Below are positions 8,154 through 15,209 of a stretch of DNA of 27,272 nt, piece by piece. The notes under the pieces were generated by a model. The model was not told the origin of the DNA and made no database searches. It saw only the letters and a program-made list of their open reading frames with translations. The translations under genes were made by a program, and so were the position numbers. Source of the stretch: CAYPLH01 sp964411505 (lineage in GTDB: Bacteria; Bacillota; Clostridia; CAYPLH01; DUMO01); assembly GCA_964411505.1 (NCBI GenBank), contig CAYPLH010000053.1, forward strand, positions 1 through 27,272, given 5' to 3'. The stretch's first letter is position 1; each line of letters opens with the position of its first letter.

Positions 8154-8193
8154 AGCAGGACCACTTAAATAATTGCAAGAAGTCCTGCTTTCT
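8154..8193 (+). terminator. Hairpin at the end of the island operon
   Basis: Perfect 8-base arms AGCAGGAC (8154-8161) and GTCCTGCT (8182-8189) with a 20-base loop begin four bases after the last stop codon. The T-tract after it is short (TTTCT), so termination may be weak. Confidence 0.5.
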
Positions 8194-8281
8194 GACATCA
8201 GTTAGCCAAAATATGAAGAAGGGTGAATTCCTCCAAAAGAGTAGTATGTGGTTTCGATATATTGCCGAGAACCGTAAAACC

Positions 8282-8417
8282 GTTGATATCTTCCCACATA
8301 CGAAAGCCCTCAGTGGATATGTTCCCTCAAAGAGAACTTCTAATAAAAATATTTTGTTTACTAATATTTGACAGCTATCCCCTCATCTCAAAACACGTTA
8401 AGACGGTAGTTATTTAA
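8282..8417 (+). pseudogene. Degraded fragments resembling the 3' end of an rlmD/rumA-type gene
   Basis: Three short pieces resemble the conserved end of 23S rRNA (uracil-5-)methyltransferases, whose C-terminus reads roughly VDMFPHT-x-HVExVV. At 8282-8302 one frame gives VDIFPHT. At 8313-8330 another frame gives SVDMFPQ. At 8394-8417 HVKTVVI then a stop is read. The first two DNA stretches match at 14 of 17 positions. Integrative elements with serine recombinases often insert in this gene end. I infer scars of repeated insertion and excision, but the pieces are short and the assignment is tentative. The remaining sequence to 8490 shows nothing else. Confidence 0.35.
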
Positions 8418-8491
8418 AGAGTGTGGTATTCCGTCGAATAGTTTTCCATGCATGAGTTAACCTACAAACGGATATTGTGCTGATAATTAGG

Positions 8492-8519
8492 TTAATATAT
8501 GATATAATGAATATATTAA
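8492..8519 (+). promoter_or_regulatory. Promoter with overlapping operator of the antitoxin-Fic operon
   Basis: A consensus -10 box TATAAT (8503-8508) carries an extended TG two bases upstream (8500-8501); no good -35 box is visible. The -10 box lies in the 10-base centre of a perfect inverted repeat with 9-base arms TTAATATAT (8492-8500) and ATATATTAA (8511-8519). A protein bound there would block transcription, so this is a likely autoregulatory operator. Confidence 0.6.
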
Positions 8520-8537
8520 TATGGTGAGGTGATATGG

Positions 8538-9062
8538 ATGTCAGATATTATTATAAATGAATATCAAGAGCTTCTGCTCCAGAAAAATAAAATAGAGCAA
8601 ATACTACCTTCTCTTCCAGAGGGATATATATCTAAGAAAACTATTAAAGAAAAACAATATTATTATCTTCAAAATAGAATAGATGGAAAGTTAAGAAGTA
8701 GATACTTGAAAGAAAATGAGATAGAGGCTATAAAAGCACAAGTGGAACTTAGTAAAAAATATAAATTACAACTTCCTCAAATTGAAGAACGCTTAAGTGA
8801 GCTTGAACAGGCAGCCAAGCTTATTGATAAAAATATTACCAGACAACTAACGTTACTTAAATTGTCATGTGGCATGGACTCTTTAGGCAGTGTTCAAAAG
8901 GAACGTAGTGTTGCGTTTGCCAATGCATTGAATGCAATTGAAGGTGTATATGCCAGTAAAACGGCTCAACAGAACATTGATAAGTGGAAAGCTGGGGATG
9001 AATCATTTATTTCAATTTTCAAATCAACACTAAACATGTACGGTTTTGTGGCAGAGGTATAA
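8538..9062 (+). CDS. Antitoxin with C-terminal VbhA-like domain (Fic partner)
   Basis: The 174-aa protein starts at ATG 8538, five bases after AGGTGA. Residues ~24-90 form a module common in Firmicutes: LPEGYISKKTIKEKQYYYLQ and a basic segment, followed by a coiled coil (IEERLSELEQAAKLI). The C-terminal ~50 residues (FANALNAIEGV, then NIDKWKAGDESFI) resemble VbhA-type antitoxins. Those insert a helix with an (S/T)xxxE(G/N) motif into the Fic active site, where the Glu blocks ATP. Here Glu135-Gly136 is kept but the S/T position is Leu131. The gene ends one base before the Fic start, the usual order of class I Fic modules. The N-terminal part is a candidate for binding the upstream palindrome. 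Confidence 0.72.
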   Translation: MSDIIINEYQELLLQKNKIEQILPSLPEGYISKKTIKEKQYYYLQNRIDGKLRSRYLKENEIEAIKAQVELSKKYKLQLPQIEERLSELEQAAKLIDKNITRQLTLLKLSCGMDSLGSVQKERSVAFANALNAIEGVYASKTAQQNIDKWKAGDESFISIFKSTLNMYGFVAEV

Positions 9063-9063
9063 G

Positions 9064-9780
9064 ATGAAAGATCCTTATTTATACGATGATATAGATATAC
9101 TGAAAAATCTAGCGAATATCAAAGACTGTGATTTGCTAAGTAGAGCTGAGGCAGATATAACCAACTTATCTACGCTTGCTGTCTATAATCAATCTTATAA
9201 AGTGTTTGATACAAAAACGCTGCAAGAGATTCATCTTAATATATTTGGACAAATTTATGATTGGGCAGGAGAATTTCGCACAATTCAAATTGCCAAATAT
9301 GAGGATGTATTGGGAGGAGATACGGTTAGATACACTTTCCCAAAGCAAATAAAAAAAGAGCTTGATGCTGTAATGAAAGAAATAAAAAAACTGAAAAGAA
9401 CAGAAAATAACGATAGCGATATCGTATTTCGTTTAGAGAGAATTATAGCAACAATTTGGCAGATACACCCTTTTAGAGAGGGCAATACTAGAGCTTGTAT
9501 TGTCTTTGCAGTCTTACTTGCAAAACATCTTGGGTTTGAAGTAAACCATGAGCTTTTTAATATCCATTCCTCATACGTGAGGAATGCTTTGGTATGGGCA
9601 TCTCAAGGAATGTATTCAAAGCATGAATACCTACAACGTATTTTTGCTGATGCAATTTTAGGAGATGACATTAATAATCAAGGAGCATCCTCTACTGTCG
9701 CCGGAAAATATGAAAGCATTGGAGAATATAAGGTTATAGATTATGTGGAGCGCCCACATGAGTATGTGAAAGATAAATAG
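9064..9780 (+). CDS. Fic-family toxin (AMPylation enzyme)
   Basis: The 238-aa product carries the Fic motif HPFREGNTR at residues 135-143, with catalytic His135, Glu139 and Arg143. The ATP-site flap region lies around GDTVRYTF. Fic proteins transfer AMP or another nucleotide group from ATP or related substrates to target hydroxyls. In VbhT/FicT toxins the targets are topoisomerase IV and gyrase. The second glycine-position residue is Thr (GNT rather than GNG), a common variant. The N-terminus (YLYDDIDILKNLANI) resembles VbhT-like toxins. It is coupled to the antitoxin, one base after its stop. The last ~45 residues lie outside the core Fic fold. Confidence 0.9.
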   Translation: MKDPYLYDDIDILKNLANIKDCDLLSRAEADITNLSTLAVYNQSYKVFDTKTLQEIHLNIFGQIYDWAGEFRTIQIAKYEDVLGGDTVRYTFPKQIKKELDAVMKEIKKLKRTENNDSDIVFRLERIIATIWQIHPFREGNTRACIVFAVLLAKHLGFEVNHELFNIHSSYVRNALVWASQGMYSKHEYLQRIFADAILGDDINNQGASSTVAGKYESIGEYKVIDYVERPHEYVKDK

Positions 9781-9939
9781 AAATATGATTTGGTCGTTTT
9801 AGATGATCTAGGATATGTCTCTTTTGATTTGCCAGATGCTATATTAGTTACGCTGATTTGTGAAGACCTACGTCCTAGCATATTGTTTTTCAAGGGAAAA
9901 TCTACTGAACGAATAGATTGTGTTGCAAAATTTATTTAA
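9781..9939 (+). pseudogene. Remnant of IstB-like transposition ATPase
   Basis: The frame runs on directly after the Fic stop and reads KYDLVVLDDLGYVSFD, the Walker B region of IstB/DnaC-like helper ATPases of IS21-family elements. After that the resemblance fades (LPDAILVTLICEDLRPS) and a TAA ends the frame. There is no start codon or ribosome site, and the istA gene and Walker A part are absent. It is a scar of an insertion sequence, marking the right end of the toxin-antitoxin module. The following 48 bases hold nothing recognisable. Confidence 0.6.
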
Positions 9940-9987
9940 AAACGTTTTACTAACGAAATGGGTTAGAACATCTGATATATGATTGAA

Positions 9988-10554
9988 CTAAGAGTTTATA
10001 ATTCTATTAACACAGCTAACCTCTATATAATACTTGGCTGTTTCTTCGGGCGTATATTTCATACTGTTATCAATCCACCACTTTACTGTTTCTGCAAAAC
10101 TACCTACGAAATGATTCAATACAAAATCAGTAGGAGCATTCACTTTTATCCCTTTTAAATATTTGGAGAACATCTCTGCAAGGTATCCCTTAAAATACTT
10201 CATAAAGAGTTCGCCACTTTCGCAGGTGAGAATCCCCACCATGTGATTTTCGCTATCTTTTAAATGATGGAGGATATGTGTGAGCTTTGCTTCAAATCCG
10301 TTGTTATCACCTGAAAAGTCATGTGTTTTTTCCGACATAAGTTCATCCGAAAATACATGGCTGAAGATATCTGTACACATTGCTTTAAGTAGCTCGTCTT
10401 TTGTTTCAAAGTGAGCATAAAAAGTGCTCCGACCAATGTTAGCCTCATCAATGATTTCCTGTACCGTTATATTGTTGTATCGCTTTGTTTCAAGAAGTAT
10501 ACTAAATGCCTTAAAAATAGCGTCTCTTGTTTTCTGTTGTCTTCTGTCCATCAT
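9988..10554 (-). CDS. TetR/AcrR family transcriptional regulator
   Basis: The 188-aa protein has an N-terminal TetR HTH: AIFKAFSILLETKRYNNITV, then the recognition helix region ANIGRSTFYAHFETKDELL. An alpha-helical ligand domain of about 130 residues follows, of the type common in Firmicutes with a conserved aromatic block (FVGSFAETVKWWIDN). A perfect AGGAGG site lies just before the tandem ATG codons at 10554/10551. It is transcribed away from the truncated P-type ATPase. Inverted repeats upstream (10571-10615) could be its own operator. The ligand and targets are unknown; a role in controlling the adjacent transporter or SDR is inference from position. Confidence 0.9.
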   Translation of the reverse strand: MMDRRQQKTRDAIFKAFSILLETKRYNNITVQEIIDEANIGRSTFYAHFETKDELLKAMCTDIFSHVFSDELMSEKTHDFSGDNNGFEAKLTHILHHLKDSENHMVGILTCESGELFMKYFKGYLAEMFSKYLKGIKVNAPTDFVLNHFVGSFAETVKWWIDNSMKYTPEETAKYYIEVSCVNRIINS

Positions 10555-10570
10555 AATTCCTCCTGAACAA

Positions 10571-10615
10571 ACTAAATCAAAATGTTTAGTAACTTACAAA
10601 ATAACCATTTTGATT
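10571..10615. promoter_or_regulatory. Overlapping inverted repeats, candidate TetR operator
   Basis: Two palindromes overlap upstream of the TetR gene. Arms ACTAAA (10571-10576) and TTTAGT (10585-10590) have an 8-base centre. Arms AATCAAAATG (10575-10584) and CATTTTGATT (10606-10615) have a 21-base centre. Their position, 17 to 61 bases before the start codon, fits autorepression. Confidence 0.45.
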
Positions 10616-10645
10616 ATTGAATATCCCAATAAAAAATCTTATAGT

Positions 10646-10665
10646 TATAACGAACAATATGTTCG
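10646..10665. promoter_or_regulatory. Palindrome CGAACA-ATA-TGTTCG
   Basis: Perfect 6-base arms CGAACA (10651-10656) and TGTTCG (10660-10665) are separated by ATA. The left half lies in TATAACGAACA (10646-10656), which recurs exactly at 24610-24620 in front of the MarR gene. It is probably an operator or a promoter relic left upstream of the deleted ATPase gene; a LexA box is less likely because the centre is one base too long. Confidence 0.4.
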
Positions 10666-10768
10666 ATAACGAATAGATTGTATTATTACTTGTTAAATAA
10701 TGCAACAGGAGGCATATATATGGTAAAGAGGATAAATGTTTTTTTTACAGGAGTACCAATGACTATAG

Positions 10769-11929
10769 TGGGCGACTTGGCTTGTGCCGGTAGCATTGTT
10801 AATTGCTATAGTAACATATTTCGTTACGCAGGACATCGTTCGTGGTGTCACCGTGCTGGTGGTATTTTGCCCCTGTGCTTTAGTTTTGGCTACACCTACT
10901 GCTATTATGGCTGCTATCGGTCAGGCAACTAAACATGGCATTATCATTAAATCTGGCGAAGCTCTCGAGAAGATGGGTAAGGTGGATACAATTGCTTTTG
11001 ATAAGACAGGTACTCTTACATTTGGAAATCTGGAAGTTAGTGACACTATATCTTTCAACCCAGATATCGAAGAGAATGAGCTACTTGCTCTAGTAGCTTC
11101 AGCAGAGGCTCGTAGTGAACACCCTTTAGGAAAGGCAATAATTGCGTATGCTAATAAGAAAGATATTGCGATCATGGATGCAGAAGGATTTCGAATGGAA
11201 GCTGGGAAAGGGATTTATACCAATGTTTCTGGTACACATCTGTTATGCGGAAATGAGAAATACTTAAAAGAAAATGGCATTGACATCCAGAAACAGGTTA
11301 GCGATACTCTCAATACTTTGCGCAATCAAGGTAAAGCTTTGATTTTAGTTGCCGCAGACGGAATTTGCGTAGGTGTGATCGGCCTCTCTGATGTACTGCG
11401 TTCTACGGCAAATGATATGGTCGCTGAGTTGAATGAGATGGGCACACAAACTGTTTTACTTACTGGTGACAACCACAGAACGGCGGATTATTTTGCACAA
11501 CAAGTAGGCATTACTTCAGTACGAGCAGAATTACTACCAGAGGAGAAGATGCAGAGTATTGTGCAATTGCAGCAAGAGGGTAAATCTGTCTGTATGATTG
11601 GATACGGAGTAAATGATGCACCTGCTCTAAAAACGGCATCTGTAGGTGTAACGATGGGGGCAATGGGTAGTGATATTGCTGTAGATGCTGCAGATATTGC
11701 GCTAATGAGCGATGACATTTCTAAAATTCCGTACCTGAAACGACTTTCTAATGCGACGGTGCGCACAATAAAATTCAGTATTTCCCTGTCCTTATTTATA
11801 AATTTCGTGGCAATTTTAATGTCATTTATGGGATGGTTGACTCCAACAACCGGTGCATTGGTCCATAATGCCGGATCGATATTTGTAGTACTAATTGCAG
11901 CGTTACTATATGATAGAAAATTTGATTAA
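10769..11929 (+). pseudogene. Truncated heavy-metal P1B-type ATPase (N-terminal half deleted)
   Basis: The readable protein begins WATWLVPVALLIAI, inside the membrane domain of a Cd/Zn/Cu-type ATPase. It retains the ion-binding CPC motif (FCPCALVLATP), the phosphorylation site DKTGTLT, the N-domain SEHPLG and the last two membrane helices. The metal-binding domain, the first membrane helices and the actuator domain (about 300 residues) are missing. Immediately upstream the frame is closed by stops at 10760 and 10766, consistent with a deletion junction. A well-placed AGGAGG-ATG at 10720 opens only a different, out-of-frame peptide. In addition the invariant hinge motif GDGxNDxP reads GYGVNDAP, codon TAC at 11603-11605. 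It is almost surely inactive as a pump. Confidence 0.85.
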
Positions 11930-12019
11930 TTATAAACCCTTTATTAAACTAGTATCAGAACTGGTTATAGAATCGGAAAGACTCTGGTTATCAGTATTGG
12001 ATTAATAGGGGGAATGTAT

Positions 12020-12808
12020 ATGAAAAACGTAGTAATAACAGGCAGTACACGCGGCGTTGGTTTTTATATGGCAATGGAGTTTCTACGGGCTGGGTGTAGT
12101 GTAACACTGTCAGGCAGAGGGGAAACCATGGCAGATGCAAATCTTAAAGAGCTGTCGCCTTTTGAGGGGAAATACCTTTATGTTCAATGTAATGTGCAAG
12201 AAAAAGAAAGTCTGCAAAATCTTTGGAATGCTTCTTCGAAACACTGGGGAGTAGTAGATATATGGATAAATAACGCGGGGCAAAACACGCCGCATACTTT
12301 TGCATGGGAAACAGGCGAAGCTTATATTGAAAATCTTATTAAGACCAATATTATCGGTATGATATATGGTTCTCAAATTGCGGTAGTGGGAATGATAAAA
12401 CAAGGGCACGGCGCGATATACAGCATGGAGGGGTTAGGCTCCAACAATATGATACAGATCAAGACGATCCTGTATGGTACTACAAAGAGCGCATTAACGT
12501 ACTTTATGAAAGGACTTGCCAAAGAGCTGGAGGGTACTGGTGTTATAGCGGGACGATTATCACCAGGTATGATGCTTACTGATTTCATCACAAAAACACC
12601 AGACGGAGATCAATCAGAAGTCATCTCTGACGAAAGGTTTAAAAAGATTTTCAACATAATGGCAGATAAACCTGAGACAGTTGCAAAATTCTTAGTACCT
12701 AAAATGCTCAGCAATACCAAAAATGACGCGCAGTTCTCTTGGCTGACGAGTAGAAAAGCGGCATGGCGTTTTATGACTGCAGGTCTCCGTAAAAGTAAGT
12801 TGATTTAG
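12020..12808 (+). CDS. Short-chain dehydrogenase/reductase (NYC1/NOL-like)
   Basis: The 262-aa protein is a classical Rossmann SDR: cofactor motif TGSTRGVG near residues 8-15, NNAGQNTP, and the catalytic YGTTK. I start it at ATG 12020 because AGGGGG lies seven bases before it; ATG 12014 is too close. The active-site serine region (SMEGLGSNN) and the segment LSPGMMLTDF resemble the chlorophyll(ide) b reductase branch (NYC1/NOL) rather than FabG. The real substrate in a non-photosynthetic bacterium is unknown. The 90-base gap before it holds two copies of CTGGTTAT (11961-11968, 11984-11991), possibly a regulatory repeat. The TetR gene two genes upstream may control it, by position only. Confidence 0.88.
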   Translation: MKNVVITGSTRGVGFYMAMEFLRAGCSVTLSGRGETMADANLKELSPFEGKYLYVQCNVQEKESLQNLWNASSKHWGVVDIWINNAGQNTPHTFAWETGEAYIENLIKTNIIGMIYGSQIAVVGMIKQGHGAIYSMEGLGSNNMIQIKTILYGTTKSALTYFMKGLAKELEGTGVIAGRLSPGMMLTDFITKTPDGDQSEVISDERFKKIFNIMADKPETVAKFLVPKMLSNTKNDAQFSWLTSRKAAWRFMTAGLRKSKLI

Positions 12809-12861
12809 ATACTGCTTTATAATTTATATTTGAAAGGTTACTATATTTTTGGGGGAAAAGG

Positions 12862-13560
12862 ATGAGCTATAAAATACTTCTTTTTGATTTAGATGATACA
12901 TTACTGGATTTCAAGGTTAATGAAGCGGATTCGTTAAATAAACTGTTTCAGCAATATGGATATACCTTTTCAGATGAATTGTTTCAAGTATATAACACCG
13001 TCAACAAACAATTATGGGCGGATTATGAAAATGGAAAGATTGTGTTAGATGATGTATTGAACTCCAGATTTTCGCAGACCATGTCATTATTAGAGGAAGT
13101 TGTTGATGGAAAGGAATGGGACGATCAGTATAGAGAACTTTTAGGAAATGGATGTCAGCTTATAGATGGAGCTCTAGAGTTATGCCAGAGCCTATCCGCA
13201 TCACATAGATTGTTTGTCGTCACAAACGGTATAACCCATACCCAAATAAAGCGATTGAAACTGTCGGGCTTATATGAATTTTTTGAAGACATTTTTGATT
13301 CCCAGAGCATTGGATTTCAAAAGCCATCAAAAGAGTTTTTCGATCATGTTATTAATAATATTAAAGGTTTTTGTGTTGATGATGCACTTATTATTGGGGA
13401 TTCACTGAATACCGATATAAAAGGCGGCATTCTATCAGGAATTGACACTTGTTGGATTAACAGAAAGGCACAAAAATTTAATGAAGAAATTCAAAGTACA
13501 TACATGATCAGTAGCTTAGCAGAATTATACCCCATTTGCACACCTATGAAGAAAGTATAA
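12862..13560 (+). CDS. HAD phosphatase, YjjG-like pyrimidine nucleotidase
   Basis: The 232-aa protein has all HAD motifs: nucleophile Asp9 and acid Asp11 in LLFDLDDTLLDF, the Ser/Thr motif VVTNG, the lysine in GFQKPSKEFF, and the Mg-binding IIGDSLNTDIKGG. The C1-type helical cap between motifs I and II and the overall length match the YjjG/YfnB subfamily (TIGR02254). That subfamily dephosphorylates noncanonical pyrimidine and other nucleoside monophosphates as a house-cleaning activity. A GGGGGAAAAGG ribosome site precedes the ATG. It follows the SDR by 53 bases in the same direction; a functional link is not evident. Symbol withheld since other HAD-IA phosphatases look alike. Confidence 0.85.
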   Translation: MSYKILLFDLDDTLLDFKVNEADSLNKLFQQYGYTFSDELFQVYNTVNKQLWADYENGKIVLDDVLNSRFSQTMSLLEEVVDGKEWDDQYRELLGNGCQLIDGALELCQSLSASHRLFVVTNGITHTQIKRLKLSGLYEFFEDIFDSQSIGFQKPSKEFFDHVINNIKGFCVDDALIIGDSLNTDIKGGILSGIDTCWINRKAQKFNEEIQSTYMISSLAELYPICTPMKKV

Positions 13561-13605
13561 TTGGAAGCTCAGTGTGACATAGCAGATTATTGAGGAGGCG
13601 ATTAA

Positions 13606-14044
13606 ATGAGCAACCGATATCGCACTGCTATCAAATCCCACTGATAGTGAACCGTATTTATCCTTCCTTAATCCTAATAGTATGCTGTCCTAGATAGGAG
13701 AATATGAACAGATAAAAATTGAATCATCTGAACATGGTGATACTGTTGTTTCAGGCAGAGAGCTTGCAAAATGGCTGGATGTAGCTGAAAATGACTGGAA
13801 AAGAAAAAATGTTATCTCACCTTATGAGCTTTCTCCATCTATTACTATTCATGTGCATGATGAAACAATTAATGAAATCGGAAATGTTTATGATATGGTT
13901 CATAACGGATTTGATCAAGCAAAGCTAGCTGACATTATGACTAAAATAGGATTCAGAGATATTCAATCCAAAACTTTTTATTCTGGCAGTAAAATATTCA
14001 TGGGACAAGATGCATCTATGTTTATTCTTGATTCACAGAAATAG
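13606..14044 (+). pseudogene. Broken SAM-dependent methyltransferase-like gene
   Basis: A strong GAGGAGGCG site precedes ATG 13606, but that frame stops after 12 codons. Reading one frame on gives ATDIALLSNPTDSEPYLSFL, then an in-frame TAG at 13691, then an open stretch to 14044. The last part (MVHNGFDQAKLADIMTKIGF, then FYSGSKIFMGQDASMFIL) resembles the C-terminus of UbiE-like class I methyltransferases. The SAM-binding motif is not present, so an internal deletion is likely besides the frameshift and stop. No full product is expected. The family call for the tail is moderate; the middle (RELAKWLDVAENDWKRKN) I do not recognise. Confidence 0.55.
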
Positions 14045-14128
14045 AGGTAGCAATATTAATTACGTTACTAGAGTTACTGGATTTAAGAATCTTTGAAAGT
14101 AATATCGTTAGTCAGGTGATAATTTACT

Positions 14129-14644
14129 ATGATAGAAAAACTAAAAATTCAAGATTTCGATAGAATATATAACCTAATGGAAATGAGTTTTCCGAGTGAT
14201 GAATATAGAACCTATGATGAGCAAAAAGCATTGCTTAATAACCCTGCCTATTCTATTTATGTGCTTTATAATGAATATCAAGAAATTAAGGCTTTTATTG
14301 CGGTTTGGGAATTTAATAAATTCGCTTTCATTGAACATTTTGCTGTAAATCCTGAGCATAGAAATGGTGGAGTTGGAGCATATATACTGAATGAAATGGT
14401 GGAAATGCTTGGTATAACCGTTTGTCTGGAAGTTGAACCGCCCGAAACAGAAATGACGAGCAGGCGTATTGGCTTCTACAAGCGAAACAATTTTTTTCTT
14501 AATGAATATCCATATATGCAACCTTCAATATCTCGGGGAAAGAATGCAATTCCGTTGTTCATTATGACTTCAGGTGGCAAAGTGGATGAAGAAATATTTG
14601 AGCAAATAAAATGCACTTTGTATACAAAAGTGTATAAAGCATAA
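14129..14644 (+). CDS. GNAT family N-acetyltransferase
   Basis: The 171-aa protein shows the GNAT fold: MSFPSDEYRTYDEQ near the N-terminus, central strands IKAFIAVWEF and AFIEHFAVNPEHR, then the acetyl-CoA loop NGGVGAYILNEMVE (motif A, R/Q-x-x-G-x-G/A type). A C-terminal YKRNNF motif is typical of the family. Substrate amine is unknown. The ribosome site AGGTGA is 10 bases from the ATG, slightly long. It is flanked by the broken methyltransferase gene and, downstream, a clear terminator, so it is probably monocistronic. Confidence 0.88.
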   Translation: MIEKLKIQDFDRIYNLMEMSFPSDEYRTYDEQKALLNNPAYSIYVLYNEYQEIKAFIAVWEFNKFAFIEHFAVNPEHRNGGVGAYILNEMVEMLGITVCLEVEPPETEMTSRRIGFYKRNNFFLNEYPYMQPSISRGKNAIPLFIMTSGGKVDEEIFEQIKCTLYTKVYKA

Positions 14645-14727
14645 ACAAGCTATTGAAACACTAAGTATGTATCAGCTCCAATCCTTATGATAATGAACAT
14701 TATTTATTAACTTAGACGCATATGCTG

Positions 14728-14769
14728 AAAAGTTGCCTACTAAAAAATATAAGTATGCAACTTTTTTTG
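14728..14769 (+). terminator. Rho-independent terminator after the GNAT gene
   Basis: Arms AAAAGTTGC (14728-14736) and GCAACTTTT (14757-14765) pair perfectly around a 20-base loop and run into TTT. It separates the GNAT gene from the arsR promoter. Confidence 0.75.
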
Positions 14770-14806
14770 TTTGAATAAAGAGGAAAAGAATTGTTTTTTG
14801 AACACA

Positions 14807-14836
14807 TTGACACTTATCTATGTCAGGGAATATAAT
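14807..14836 (+). promoter_or_regulatory. Sigma-A promoter of the arsR operon
   Basis: Consensus TTGACA (14807-14812) and consensus TATAAT (14831-14836) are 18 bases apart. It is the strongest promoter in the window and directly precedes the ArsR operator. Confidence 0.85.
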
Positions 14837-14837
14837 G

Positions 14838-14859
14838 CATATAGATAAATATCTATATG
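14838..14859. promoter_or_regulatory. ArsR operator palindrome
   Basis: Perfect 10-base arms CATATAGATA and TATCTATATG are separated by AA, starting one base after the -10 box. This covers the transcription start, so bound ArsR would block initiation. A related half-site TATCTATGT lies within the promoter spacer (14815-14823). Confidence 0.75.
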
Positions 14860-14887
14860 TAGAGAATTTAGTTATGAGGTGAATGCT

Positions 14888-15190
14888 TTGAACAAAAATT
14901 ATGGAGAAATTGCTGTGTTAATGAAAGCATTATCAGACGAAACAAGGGTGAAGGTTTTTGATATGTTGTCAGAAGGTGAGCTTTGCGCCTGCAAAATACT
15001 AGAAGAATTTAATATTACGCAACCAACACTTTCCTATCATATGAAAATACTTTGTGATAGTGGGCTTGTTGGAAGTAGGCGGGATGGTATATGGATGAAA
15101 TACTCTATTAATAAAGAACGATTGGATTCATTAAAGTACTTTTTCGATAATATTGGTTCGAAAATCGATGTATGTAATGAATGCTGTTAA
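14888..15190 (+). CDS. ArsR-family metalloregulatory repressor
   Basis: The 100-aa winged-helix protein (MKALSDETRVKVFDMLSEGE, recognition helix TQPTLSYHMKILCDSGLV) has the metal motif ELCACKIL. In it, two cysteines in the DNA-binding region match the ELCVC-type As(III)/Sb(III) site of classical ArsR. Further cysteines occur in the CNECC tail. Metalloid binding should release it from the palindrome just upstream. I chose TTG 14888, five bases after GAGGTGA, over GTG 14879, which lies within that site. It is first in an operon with an ArsP-like permease and a thiol protein, so it most likely responds to arsenicals. Symbol withheld because the exact inducer is not proven. Confidence 0.9.
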   Translation: MNKNYGEIAVLMKALSDETRVKVFDMLSEGELCACKILEEFNITQPTLSYHMKILCDSGLVGSRRDGIWMKYSINKERLDSLKYFFDNIGSKIDVCNECC

Positions 15191-15209
15191 TAAGTAAGGA
15201 GATGATTTT

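Noticed and set aside
8213..8371. A 52-codon frame starting ATG at 8213
   Set aside because: No ribosome site, no homology I recognise, and it overlaps the rlmD-like scars; kept only as part of the degraded region.
9940..9987. Continuation of the insertion sequence after the IstB remnant
   Set aside because: No terminal inverted repeat or further transposase sequence is recognisable here.
10651..10665. LexA (SOS) box CGAAC-N4-GTTCG
   Set aside because: The half-sites match but the centre is five bases instead of four, and no SOS gene follows.
10678..10932. Separate small protein of 84 aa
   Set aside because: It runs out of frame through the conserved CPC region of the ATPase remnant; only its start signal is notable.
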